From assembly GCF_900089755.1 (NCBI RefSeq), contig NZ_FLOC01000001.1, positions 62,001 through 126,000 on the forward strand: a stretch of 64,000 nucleotides of DNA, written 5' to 3'. This DNA comes from Marinomonas aquimarina. Its GTDB lineage: Bacteria; Pseudomonadota; Gammaproteobacteria; Pseudomonadales; Marinomonadaceae. Shown one piece after another: positions 9,087 to 16,868 of this stretch. The translations under genes and the position numbers were made by a program. The notes under the pieces are model-generated. The model was not told the origin of the DNA. It saw nothing but the letters and a program-made list of their open reading frames with translations, and ran no database searches. Each line of letters opens with the position of its first letter. Positions within the stretch are counted from its first letter, which is position 1.

Positions 9087-9557
9087 AACAACCTCTTTTA
9101 CGCTGACTACCCTGTACGGTAGCTTGTTCAATCTTCTATCTCACTTTATGCAAGACATAGTTCCTTTGTGCTGCCTAAATCCCTTTAAGTTTGAGTTATT
9201 TTTAAACAGCGACCCTTCGATAATATGTCGTGAAGAAAAAAATATAAACCCATAAATACACAAAACATGCACACTAGATCCATTTTTATGACTTCAGTGA
9301 CAATATCAGAGTCTCAGTTTAGGGTTTTTCCATGACAGTTGTTTGACAAGATTGACTTATTTCCCCTATCTCAGCCCCAGCAAAGAGCAGAAGCAGCAAC
9401 ACAAGCACCAAATCTAAGCAAATAAGGCACATTAATTGCTATAGATGGTTCACGCCGAGGAAAGGACACCTCAAAAACGCCATTTACGACCCGAAAAATG
9501 GCACCAATACAACAAAATTCACCAAACTGGTGCATAGACACCTATTTAGGAGTGCAT
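9087..9557. other. Intergenic region between csp and amtB
   Basis: 471 bases without a convincing gene. The left half is AT-rich and should contain the promoter and 5' leader of the minus-strand csp gene. The right half holds the sigma-54 promoter of amtB at 9425-9440 and a GCACCA half-site at about 9404-9409 that could be part of an NtrC site, though no clear palindrome is visible. Confidence 0.6.
9425..9440 (+). promoter_or_regulatory. Sigma-54 (RpoN) promoter of amtB
   Basis: AGGCACATTAATTGCT has the -24 GG and -12 GC exactly 12 bases apart, matching TGGCAC-N5-TTGC except for the first base. Transcription would begin near 9451, about 107 bases before the GTG start of amtB. Sigma-54 with NtrC is the known route of ammonium-transporter control in proteobacteria. 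Confidence 0.72.
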
Positions 9558-10769
9558 GTGGATCACATTAATAGTGCAGTCGAGACGTTAGTCTCCAGCT
9601 CAAATACCTTATTTATTTTACTCGGCGCCATCATGGTGTTTGCCATGCATGCAGGGTTTGCCTTTCTTGAAGTCGGCACTGTACGCCATAAAAACCAAGT
9701 CAACGCCTTGGTAAAAATCATGACCGACTTTGCGGTCTCAGCCTTGGTGTACTTCTTTGTGGGCTATCAAATCGCTTACGGCGTGACCTTCTTCGACAGC
9801 GCTGAAGTCCTGTCGCAAGATAATGGCTACGCCCTAGTGAAGTTTTTCTTCCTAATGACCTTCGCCGCGGCGATTCCTGCGATCATTTCTGGCGGGGTGG
9901 CGGAACGCGCCAAGTTCTACCCCATGCTGATCTCAGCAGCCATCATTGTTGGGGTGGTATATCCGCTTTTTGAAGGCATGATCTGGAACGGCAATTACGG
10001 CTTCCAAGCCTGGCTAGAGAGCAGCTTTGGCGCAGGCTTCCATGACTTCGCTGGCTCAGTAGTGGTTCATGGCGTCGGTGGCTGGGTCGCTCTAGCGGCC
10101 ATTATCCTATTGGGTACTCGTAATGGTCGCTTCCGCCAAGGCCGACTAGTGGCCTTCGCTCCTTCTAACATTCCCTTCCTTGCTCTGGGCGCATGGATTC
10201 TTTGTATTGGTTGGTTTGGCTTCAACGTCATGTCAGCACAGACCCTAGATGGTATCAGTGGCCTTGTGGCAGTGAACTCGCTAATGGCGATGGTTGGCGG
10301 TGTCATCACTTCTATGCTCATCGGTAAGAATGACCCTGGCTTTATCCATAACGGGCCGCTAGCCGGTTTGGTCGCGGTGTGTGCAGGCTCAGACATCATG
10401 CACCCGATCGGCGCCCTAGTCACCGGTGCCGTTGCTGGTGCCTTGTTTACCCTGCTATTCACTTGGATCCAGCAAAAACTGCACTCGGTTGATGATGTCT
10501 TAGGGGTATGGCCACTGCATGGCATCTGTGGTGCTTGGGGTGGCATTGCTGCGGGTATCTTTGGCAGCAGTTCATTCGGCGGGTTAGGCGGGGTCAGCTT
10601 TATGTCTCAGCTACTGGGCACACTAGCTGGCATCGCTGTGGCGCTGCTCGGAGGCTTTATCGTTTACGGTGCCGTCAAAGCGATTTCGGGACTACGCCTA
10701 ACAGAAGAAGACGAATTTAACGGAGCAGATTTAAGCATCCACAAAATTGGCTCTGTTGGCAAAGAGTAG
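9558..10769 (+). CDS. amtB: Ammonium transporter, Amt family
   Basis: Inner-membrane ammonium channel with about 11 hydrophobic segments. Family landmarks: FAMHAGFAFLEVG near residue 29, GGVAERAKF, the first pore His in HGVGGW, and the second in LHGICGAWGG. The GTG at 9558 is chosen because AGGAG lies 5 bases upstream; an ATG at 9498 would add 20 non-hydrophobic residues with no ribosome-binding site. The mature N terminus begins directly before the first membrane segment. No glnK is adjacent, unlike the common glnK-amtB operon; sigma-54 control is suggested by the upstream promoter. Confidence 0.93.
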   Translation: MDHINSAVETLVSSSNTLFILLGAIMVFAMHAGFAFLEVGTVRHKNQVNALVKIMTDFAVSALVYFFVGYQIAYGVTFFDSAEVLSQDNGYALVKFFFLMTFAAAIPAIISGGVAERAKFYPMLISAAIIVGVVYPLFEGMIWNGNYGFQAWLESSFGAGFHDFAGSVVVHGVGGWVALAAIILLGTRNGRFRQGRLVAFAPSNIPFLALGAWILCIGWFGFNVMSAQTLDGISGLVAVNSLMAMVGGVITSMLIGKNDPGFIHNGPLAGLVAVCAGSDIMHPIGALVTGAVAGALFTLLFTWIQQKLHSVDDVLGVWPLHGICGAWGGIAAGIFGSSSFGGLGGVSFMSQLLGTLAGIAVALLGGFIVYGAVKAISGLRLTEEDEFNGADLSIHKIGSVGKE

Positions 10770-10791
10770 AGTTGTTAATCCATCCGCGATC

Positions 10792-10827
10792 AATAAGGGG
10801 TGCAAACAGCACCCCTTATTATTTTTT
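10792..10827 (+). terminator. Rho-independent terminator after amtB
   Basis: Perfect 12-bp stem AATAAGGGGTGC/GCACCCCTTATT (10792-10803 and 10809-10820), loop AAACA, then ATTTTTTG. Confidence 0.95.
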
Positions 10828-10864
10828 GCTAGAATGGGCCTTTTAGCGTGTTAGCTTTAGACTT

Positions 10865-11341
10865 ATGCATATTTGGTTACTCACCCATTCAGAAGAATTA
10901 AAAAAAGCCAACGGCACTGGGCAACTGATTAGCAGCCAGTTAGCGCAATTATGTAGCGTGATTATTTGGCAACGAACGGAACCTGCAACAGACTTGCTCA
11001 ACCTTCCTGTCGATAAAACCTTGGTCATCTACCCTTCTATTGAAGACACGGGCACAGAGTCTGTCAGCCCCACGCTTGATGTAGAGAGTGCAGAGCATTT
11101 TATTATTCTCGATGGCACTTGGCAGCAGGCCCGCAAAATGTATAACCGCAGCCCTTATTTACATCCATTTCAGACCTATGAAATCCGTGGACAAAGCTCG
11201 CAATACTTGCGCCGCCGCAATCAACAAAAAAGCGGACTCTGCACCGCAGAATCCGCTATTTATTTACTTCGACAACAGGGCCTAAAGCGTGAAGCACAAC
11301 AATTAGAAGAGGCTTTCTTAGCCTTTAATCAGCAACACTAA
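10865..11341 (+). CDS. tapT: tRNA-uridine aminocarboxypropyltransferase, DTW domain (TapT/YfiP-like)
   Basis: Transfers the 3-amino-3-carboxypropyl group of S-adenosylmethionine to uridine 47 in the variable loop of tRNAs (acp3U) in characterised DTW-domain members. The 158-residue protein is shorter than E. coli TapT but has the core motifs: GTGQL near residue 17, LDGTWQQARKM near residue 83 (the D-T-W signature) and TAESAIYLL near 126. It lacks the N-terminal Cys-rich zinc-binding segment of the longer members, so it belongs to the short branch. The last four bases overlap the end of the converging hydrolase gene. Confidence 0.85.
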   Translation: MHIWLLTHSEELKKANGTGQLISSQLAQLCSVIIWQRTEPATDLLNLPVDKTLVIYPSIEDTGTESVSPTLDVESAEHFIILDGTWQQARKMYNRSPYLHPFQTYEIRGQSSQYLRRRNQQKSGLCTAESAIYLLRQQGLKREAQQLEEAFLAFNQQH

Positions 11342-12039
11342 ACCACCACAAGCTCGAGTTCCGCAACGCCCTCTAGCCGAGCCTGTATGCGATCACCGAC
11401 CACTACAGGCCCAACATTTTCTGGTGTGCCGGTCATAATCAAATCGCCAGGGTGCAGTTCAAACTGCTCTGATAATTTCATCACGACTTCAGCAATATCC
11501 CAGGTTAAATGAGATAAATCACTGCTCTGCTTGACGACGCCATTGACCGATAACTCAATACTGCCTTGATTGAGCAAGGCCGCGCCATGACGCGGTACAA
11601 TCGAGGTCATCGGCGCACTGCCCTCAAACGCCTTACCCGCCTCCCATGGGCGACCTTTCTGCTTCGCTTGGCTTTGTAAATCACGGCGCGTCATGTCTAA
11701 GCCAAGGCTGTAGCCAAACACAGAATCATCCGCCTCTAACAAGCTTAAGTGACGCCCACCACGGGTCAGCGCCACCACCAACTCGACTTCGTATTCAAAC
11801 CGCTCTGTGGCATCAGGGTAGGCCAAGCTATTATCTTGATTTGGTTTAAGCCATTGAACACAGGTGCGATCTTTACAAAAGAAAAACGGTAGATCTCGGC
11901 TCGGGTCATCGCCCATTTCTCGAGCATGGGCGGCATAATTGCGCCCAACACAAAAGACACGACGCACTGGAAACACCTGTTCCATACCCACTATTGGCAA
12001 AACCACCTCTGGCTCAGGTGTGATGAGGTACTCTGTCAT
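11338..12039 (-). CDS. Fumarylacetoacetate hydrolase family protein
   Basis: A 233-residue FAH-fold enzyme; relatives hydrolyse or decarboxylate 2-keto acids such as fumarylpyruvate, using a divalent metal. Visible: RRVFCVGRNYAAHAREMG at the start of the domain, FEYEVELVVAL with the metal-binding Glu pair, and GYSLGLDMTRRDLQ. The start of the domain resembles fumarylpyruvate hydrolases most closely, but the substrate cannot be read from sequence. It lies 9 bases after the cupin gene on the same strand, probably co-transcribed, and meets tapT tail to tail. Confidence 0.88.
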   Translation of the reverse strand: MTEYLITPEPEVVLPIVGMEQVFPVRRVFCVGRNYAAHAREMGDDPSRDLPFFFCKDRTCVQWLKPNQDNSLAYPDATERFEYEVELVVALTRGGRHLSLLEADDSVFGYSLGLDMTRRDLQSQAKQKGRPWEAGKAFEGSAPMTSIVPRHGAALLNQGSIELSVNGVVKQSSDLSHLTWDIAEVVMKLSEQFELHPGDLIMTGTPENVGPVVVGDRIQARLEGVAELELVVV

Positions 12040-12048
12040 ATCCGCCCC

Positions 12049-12690
12049 TTAAAAGTGCCCAAATTTAAGCCAAAGCAGGCTATCTTGTGTCACGTTCAGC
12101 TGACTCGACTGTATGTCTGGGGTACGTAACCAACTCAATGCTGGCAAATCCACACCCTCATAGATTACTCGGCCTTCGGCGACTAACAATTCAAATGGCC
12201 GAGCCACAGCGCCAAATAATGCCGAGAAATCCGAGGCACTGTTTAAACGCACCAGATACACATGCTCGGCGTGATACTCATGCAGTAAGTAGGGCTGATC
12301 GAACGGTAGACCTTTGACAATATCTGACGTCACCACCACTTGCTCACTGTCTAAAGGCGCAAACTGATGCAGCTTCACGAATAGCACACAGCCCTCTGGG
12401 CTGTAAGGAGCATGACTGGAGCCAGGTGGGTTACGAAAATAGGTACCGGCTGGATAGCGGCCAGTTTCATCACAGAACTCACCTTCCAATACCAGAATTT
12501 CTTCCCCTAGTGGGTGTGGGTGGGCTCTAAACACCGATCCTGGCGCATAACGCACAATACTGGTCGCATGGCCACGCTCCGCATCCTCACGCGCTAAAGG
12601 CTTTCGCTCTACGCCCGGCATGGGACTCGGTAGCCATTCTAGATCATCGACGTTGCGCATCACTGGGATGCTAAAATCCATATTCAACAT
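12049..12690 (-). CDS. ChrR-like cupin domain protein
   Basis: A 213-residue soluble protein with one clear cupin barrel at about residues 42-110: HPHPLGEEILVLEGEF carries the metal-binding His/His/Glu and PPGSSHAP the last His. This form resembles the cupin of anti-sigma factor ChrR, but the N-terminal zinc-binding anti-sigma domain is absent, so a regulatory role should not be assumed. The second half (residues 120-213) looks like a degenerate repeat of the fold. AGGTGG precedes the ATG. It is followed closely by the FAH-family gene, suggesting that the two act on the same compound; that is inference. Confidence 0.82.
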   Translation of the reverse strand: MLNMDFSIPVMRNVDDLEWLPSPMPGVERKPLAREDAERGHATSIVRYAPGSVFRAHPHPLGEEILVLEGEFCDETGRYPAGTYFRNPPGSSHAPYSPEGCVLFVKLHQFAPLDSEQVVVTSDIVKGLPFDQPYLLHEYHAEHVYLVRLNSASDFSALFGAVARPFELLVAEGRVIYEGVDLPALSWLRTPDIQSSQLNVTQDSLLWLKFGHF

Positions 12691-12761
12691 GGGCCACCTA
12701 CCTGTTTAAATAATAATCTACTAAGTCTATCCAGTGACTAAGCGACTAGGCAAATTTTTCC

Positions 12762-12796
12762 CAAAAAAAAGGCACTAGGTCAAAGACCTAATGCCT
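12762..12796 (-). terminator. Terminator downstream of the porin gene
   Basis: Stem AGGCACTAGGTC/GACCTAATGCCT (12770-12781 and 12785-12796), one mismatch, loop AAA. On the minus strand it is followed by eight T (complement of 12762-12769). A second hairpin, TAAGGCTCC/GGAGCCTTA at 12865-12888, lies closer to the porin stop but lacks a T tract and may protect the mRNA 3' end. Confidence 0.82.
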
Positions 12797-12915
12797 AAAT
12801 GTTCCAGTCAGTCTATCTCCGAACGAAAAAGGACGTATGGAACCTTGAATGATCACATTTAACATAAGGCTCCCCGTAAGGAGCCTTAGAGTAAAGGTAA
12901 TCCGCTAAACAGGGA

Positions 12916-13842
12916 TTAGAATAGGTAAGTAGCACCTAGTGCAGTTACGTCATCTTCGCTTGCGCCAGTTTGGCCGAATTCAGCGTAAACGTACATGTTA
13001 GACGCTAGGTTGTAAGTTGCACCTACACCGTAACCGTCGTAGTCGTCGCCGTTTTCTAGATCAACAGTTTGGATAGTGGTGTAAACATCACCCGCGCCGT
13101 AGTTGAAACGAGCCGCTAGACCAAACGCTTCAGAGTAATCTTCCTCTTCTTCGTACTGCGCCGCAACAGAAAGTGCTGGCGTTACTTGGTAAGCAACGTT
13201 TAGACCGTAAGTTGCTGAATCAGCGTTAGAACGAGCCGTGTTGTTTTCTAGGCTGTCGTAACCAGCAGCAATTGTTAGTGCATCAACAGAGTATTTAACC
13301 ACTGCAGTTAGAGCTGTACCGTCTTCAGTGCCGTTACCAACTTCAGATTCTGCTTTGCCTTTGAATTGAGCAGAAAGTTGAACTTCAAAACCACCCATAG
13401 ATGGAGAGAAGTAAGCGATAGTGTCGCCTTCGTCCGTTAGATCAGCTTGGTGAACACCTAGGTATTCGAACTGGTCGTAATCGTCTTGGATAGCATTGTT
13501 GTAAATGCTGTCGAAAGAACCAACCTGCACTTTACCGAAAGAACCCTGTAGACCTACGTATGCTTGGTCAAGGTTTACATCAACTCCACTTGTTTTCTCA
13601 TCAGCGTCTGCTTCAAGTTCGTACTTGAAGAAGCCAGTTAGATCATCGCTGATCGCTGTGCTGCCTTGGAAGCCAAAAGTAGAGCCGTTGTCAGTGATTT
13701 CAGAGTCGTTAGCATCTGAATCAGCGTAAACTAGTTGAATGTTACCGTATACATCGAAGTTAATCGTTTCATCTGCTGCGAATGCAGAAGCTGAAGTCAA
13801 TGCGGCACTTGAAACTGCGATAGCAACAAGAGTCTTTTTCAT
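12916..13842 (-). CDS. Gram-negative porin (general porin family)
   Basis: A 308-residue outer-membrane porin. Signal peptide of 22 residues (MKKTLVAIAVSSAALTSASA-FA, cleavage before ADETINFDVYG), then alternating beta strands with Gly/Tyr/Asp-rich turns, YVGLQGSFGKVQVGSFDS near residue 95 typical of gram-negative porins, and the C-terminal ALGATYLF with terminal Phe for BAM recognition. The mature protein is strongly acidic, as usual for marine bacteria. AAGGAAA upstream supports the ATG at 13842; an open frame extending to 13869 is not part of it because it lies in the leader downstream of the promoter. Likely abundant, with a strong promoter. Confidence 0.94.
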   Translation of the reverse strand: MKKTLVAIAVSSAALTSASAFAADETINFDVYGNIQLVYADSDANDSEITDNGSTFGFQGSTAISDDLTGFFKYELEADADEKTSGVDVNLDQAYVGLQGSFGKVQVGSFDSIYNNAIQDDYDQFEYLGVHQADLTDEGDTIAYFSPSMGGFEVQLSAQFKGKAESEVGNGTEDGTALTAVVKYSVDALTIAAGYDSLENNTARSNADSATYGLNVAYQVTPALSVAAQYEEEEDYSEAFGLAARFNYGAGDVYTTIQTVDLENGDDYDGYGVGATYNLASNMYVYAEFGQTGASEDDVTALGATYLF

Positions 13843-14327
13843 AAATCGGTTTCCTTTCTGTTGATTCACTTATTATGTACAGCGCTCGAACTGTGCAAGC
13901 CACTTATCGACACTCTAATATTCGTCCACATTTAATCAATACAACGCAATATATTTGCACGCTCAATTCATGCTAAGTTCTTTTTCCGTTCATATTTTCA
14001 AATAATGCATATTAAATTAATCAACAAAAAAACAAAAACCTATAAAAATCAACAACTTAAAATAAAATATTACAGATTTATTATGCATTACCACTTTTTA
14101 ACCGCCTGTTTGAGAAAAAATAACGAAAAATAAACAGCATCTATTACCTAAGACCATATCTTGGATAATCACAGCCTCTATTTTCGTATATTTATTGCGC
14201 ACAAAACCCGCTCACTCTCAAATTGCTCAAAAAACATGCAAACTTATTATTTGCACTTTGCTTGTTAAAAAATGAGACGGCTTTTTTCTACTTTGGTACG
14301 CTTGCCGCTCAAAATGGAGGACAAATT
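13843..14327. other. AT-rich intergenic region between porin and permease
   Basis: 485 bases with no gene of recognisable type. It begins with the porin promoter and continues through an AT-rich stretch (about 13,930-14,210) with many A and T runs, as expected of an upstream activating or H-NS-type binding region. An open frame from 14,223 is in frame with the permease but lacks a ribosome-binding site. Confidence 0.6.
13870..13898 (-). promoter_or_regulatory. Sigma-70 promoter of the porin gene
   Basis: Minus strand -35 TTGCAC (complement of 13893-13898) and -10 TAATAA (complement of 13870-13875) separated by exactly 17 bases. Start would fall near 13863, giving a leader of roughly 20 bases before the ATG. 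Confidence 0.75.
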
Positions 14328-15086
14328 TTGGAACTAGACTTAGCTTACAGTGCACTATTGATCGCAACAGGGTTTCTGGCAGGCATCATCAATACTCTCG
14401 CTGGCGGAGGATCAAATCTAACCTTACCGGCTTTAATGGTGATGGGCATGCCGGCAGATGTTGCCAACGCAACCAATCGCGTGGGGGTTCTATTACAAGG
14501 ACTGGTTGGCGTAAAAGGGTTTCATAAAGCAGGAAAAGTTGATCAAACAGACTTTATGCCGATCCTGATACCCACCTTACTGGGTGGATTAGTCGGCGGC
14601 TTGTTCGCTTCCTTCGCCCCAGAGACCTTACTCAAGCCTCTGCTTCTGACCGCTATGATCAGTATGACGCTTATCATGCTCGTTAAACCAAGTATCGTGG
14701 CACCACCAGAAGGCACTATCCCTTTTAAAATCTCAGAACGCCCCAGTGCATGGTTAGCACTATTTGCCGCGGGAATATACGGGGGCTTTGTACAAGCAGG
14801 GGTTGGCTTTGTATTGATTGCAGCGTTGGCGGGCACGCTACGTTATGACTTGGTGAGAACTAACGCACTGAAAATGGTTTGTACCATTGGCTTCACTTTA
14901 CTCGCTTTACTGGTGTTTATCTGGAACGATCAAGTGTGGTGGATCCCTGGCTTAACCCTAGCTTGTGGCACCATGGTGGGCTCAATGGTTGCCGTGAAGT
15001 TTGCCATCAAAGCCAAGCCTCAGCACCTAAAATGGTTTTTGTTTGTCATGACACTGGTGGGCAGTATCGCCGCATTGATGAGTTAG
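14328..15086 (+). CDS. Sulfite exporter TauE/SafE (TSUP) family permease
   Basis: A 252-residue inner-membrane protein with about seven or eight hydrophobic segments. FLAGIINTLAGGGSNLTLPAL at the N terminus and its half-repeat AAGIYGGFVQAGVGFVLIAAL near residue 145 are the paired signatures of the TSUP family, which moves sulfite, sulfonates or other organic anions; the substrate here is unknown. The start is TTG at 14328, seven bases after GGAGG; the longer open frame to 14,223 adds an AT-rich segment without a ribosome-binding site. Confidence 0.88.
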   Translation: MELDLAYSALLIATGFLAGIINTLAGGGSNLTLPALMVMGMPADVANATNRVGVLLQGLVGVKGFHKAGKVDQTDFMPILIPTLLGGLVGGLFASFAPETLLKPLLLTAMISMTLIMLVKPSIVAPPEGTIPFKISERPSAWLALFAAGIYGGFVQAGVGFVLIAALAGTLRYDLVRTNALKMVCTIGFTLLALLVFIWNDQVWWIPGLTLACGTMVGSMVAVKFAIKAKPQHLKWFLFVMTLVGSIAALMS

Positions 15087-15104
15087 GCCTTTTATGCCAA
15101 CAAC

Positions 15105-15133
15105 AAAAAAGGCAGCCATTCGGCTGCCTTCTT
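15105..15133. terminator. Bidirectional terminator between permease and csp genes
   Basis: Stem AAGGCAGCC/GGCTGCCTT (15109-15117 and 15122-15130), loop ATTC, with an A run on the left; strongest for the minus-strand csp transcript. Confidence 0.88.
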
Positions 15134-15157
15134 TACTTAAAACGGTTTGCTCTAAAA

Positions 15158-15367
15158 TTATAGAGGCTTAACGTTTTGAGCTTCTGGGCCTTTTTTGCCT
15201 TGAGCTACTTGGAACTCAACTTTTTGGCCTTCAGCTAGAGTTTTGAAGCCTGGTACGTCGATTGCAGAGAAGTGTACGAACACGTCTGGACCAGACTCTT
15301 GAGTGATGAAACCGAAACCTTTAGTTTCGTTGAAGAATTTAACTGTACCAGTAACTACGTCTGACAT
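15158..15367 (-). CDS. cspA: Cold-shock protein, CspA family (second copy)
   Basis: A 69-residue RNA chaperone with RNP1 KGFGFI and RNP2 DVFVHF intact and the usual [13 protein letters not shown] segment, closer to E. coli CspA/CspE than the copy at 8874. AGGAA precedes the ATG at 15367; the open frame continues 13 codons upstream but [12 protein letters not shown] is the canonical N terminus. The 5' region is long, as in csp mRNAs with cold-sensing leaders. The symbol denotes the family; the exact paralogue is not certain. Confidence 0.93.
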   Translation of the reverse strand: MSDVVTGTVKFFNETKGFGFITQESGPDVFVHFSAIDVPGFKTLAEGQKVEFQVAQGKKGPEAQNVKPL

Positions 15368-15707
15368 GATGATATTCCTGTTTGAAATAAGTTTTAATGT
15401 GGTCACATTGCTGTAACCGGTAGTGCTTAAAAAACTCGGTATTACTTATGACAAAACAGGACAGAACCGTATTTGGTCGCAAGCGACACTGTACATAAAT
15501 AGCGCCAATTATTTAAACATCTCGATTGTAAGATTGTTTTATGAATGGGGTCAACGAAATCCACATATTTTTTGCAACTTTATAAAACTAGGACATTTCA
15601 CTAGATGTGAGCAGAATTTGAGTCAAATCAACAGGCTAGGAGTTGTTTGTAACAATTTGCAAAAATCTACCTAGAATTAGTTTCTTCCAACGCTCCTAGG
15701 AGGGCTT
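15368..15707. other. Intergenic region between cspA and ldhA
   Basis: 340 bases. The left part should hold the divergent csp promoter and leader. An inverted repeat (TTGGTCGCAAGCGAC, near 15473) is seen. The right part contains an FNR-like box (15618-15631), a TAGAAT -10 candidate (15672-15677) and the AGGAGG ribosome-binding site of ldhA. No gene is seen. Confidence 0.55.
15618..15631 (+). promoter_or_regulatory. FNR/ANR-like box upstream of ldhA
   Basis: TTGAGTCAAATCAA matches the FNR consensus TTGAT-N4-ATCAA at nine of ten positions. Its centre lies about 60 bases before the start expected from the TAGAAT -10 at 15672-15677, the usual class I activator distance. Anaerobic induction of a fermentative dehydrogenase is the natural reading; this is inference. 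Confidence 0.5.
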
Positions 15708-16712
15708 ATGAAAGTCGCCGTTTTCTCTTGCAAACCCTACGACAAGCGCACACTAGATGTCGCCAGTGAAGCCGCTAGCGATATTGAGCTAGTTTACTTC
15801 GAGAGCCGCTTGAGCCTTGAAACCGTCGCCCTAGCAAAAAGCTATGACGCCGTTTCCTGTTTCGTTAACGATGATTTAAGCCGTCCTGTGATCGAACAAT
15901 TAGCCGAGTATGGCATTGGCGCCATTGCCATGCGTTGCGCAGGTTACAACAATGTTGACCTATACTGCGCCAAAGCCTTCTCTATCCCTGTTTTCCATGT
16001 GCCTGATTACAGCCCAACTTCCGTTGCTGAACATGCTGTGGCTTTGATTATGACACTTAACCGTAAAACCCATCGGGCTTATCACCGCGTCAAAGAAGGC
16101 AACTTTGCCCTCGAGGGCTTAATGGGCTTCAACTTAGAAGGCAAAACCGTTGGTTGCATCGGCACCGGACGCATTGGCGAAGCCTTTTGCCGTATTATGA
16201 ATGGCTTTGGCTGTCAGGTGCTTTGTCATGATTTATTTGAAAACGAGCGTTTATTAGCTCTAGGGGTAGAGTATGTCGACTTGGAATCCCTCTATGCCAA
16301 AAGCGATATCATCAGCTTACACTGCCCTCTCAATGCCTCGACACATCATCTGATCAATCGCTCCTCGATTGAGAAAATGAAGGACGGCGTGATGATCATC
16401 AACACCAGCCGCGGGGCCTTGGTCAACGCCCAAGAAGCCATCGATGGTTTATACAGTGGCAAAATTGGCTACTTGGGGCTGGATGTGTACGAGCAAGAGG
16501 GCAAGATTTTCTTTGAAGACATGTCCTCCCATATTATTCACGATACGGTGTTTCAACTGCTACTCACCTTCCCAAATGTGGTGGTGACGGGTCATCAAGG
16601 CTACTTTACCGACATTGCCCTACATCACATCGCCGATACTACCTTGGCCAACCTAGAACAACTGCAGCATTCCCCAGATGCTTTCCAACGAGAGCTCACT
16701 GCGATCTGCTGA
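15708..16712 (+). CDS. ldhA: D-lactate dehydrogenase (fermentative, NAD-dependent)
   Basis: Reduces pyruvate to D-lactate with NADH in the cytoplasm. The 334-residue protein follows E. coli LdhA closely: MRCAGYNNVDL near residue 79, VAEHAVALIMTLNRKTHRAY near 103, the Rossmann GTGRIGEAFCRI near 153, NTSRGALVN carrying the substrate Arg near 234, and TGHQGYFT near 296 with the catalytic His. AGGAGG sits 6 bases before the ATG. An FNR-like box lies upstream. A LysR gene follows on the same strand after 156 bases. Confidence 0.92.
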   Translation: MKVAVFSCKPYDKRTLDVASEAASDIELVYFESRLSLETVALAKSYDAVSCFVNDDLSRPVIEQLAEYGIGAIAMRCAGYNNVDLYCAKAFSIPVFHVPDYSPTSVAEHAVALIMTLNRKTHRAYHRVKEGNFALEGLMGFNLEGKTVGCIGTGRIGEAFCRIMNGFGCQVLCHDLFENERLLALGVEYVDLESLYAKSDIISLHCPLNASTHHLINRSSIEKMKDGVMIINTSRGALVNAQEAIDGLYSGKIGYLGLDVYEQEGKIFFEDMSSHIIHDTVFQLLLTFPNVVVTGHQGYFTDIALHHIADTTLANLEQLQHSPDAFQRELTAIC

Positions 16713-16868
16713 TGCTGACGTCTAGCATGAGTAACGTGCCCTACGGGGCGCGCTGCTCTTGCTAAGCGAGCAATCTTCATGGGACGCTAGAGAAAGGCTT
16801 GTACTTTTACCACACCGTAATACAATCATTCATTATTGGTTATCAAATCTCTGGCCTACATAAAAAAC

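Noticed and set aside
9498-9557. N-terminal extension of AmtB from ATG 9498
   Set aside because: No ribosome-binding site; GTG 9558 has AGGAG at the right distance and starts the protein just before the first membrane helix.
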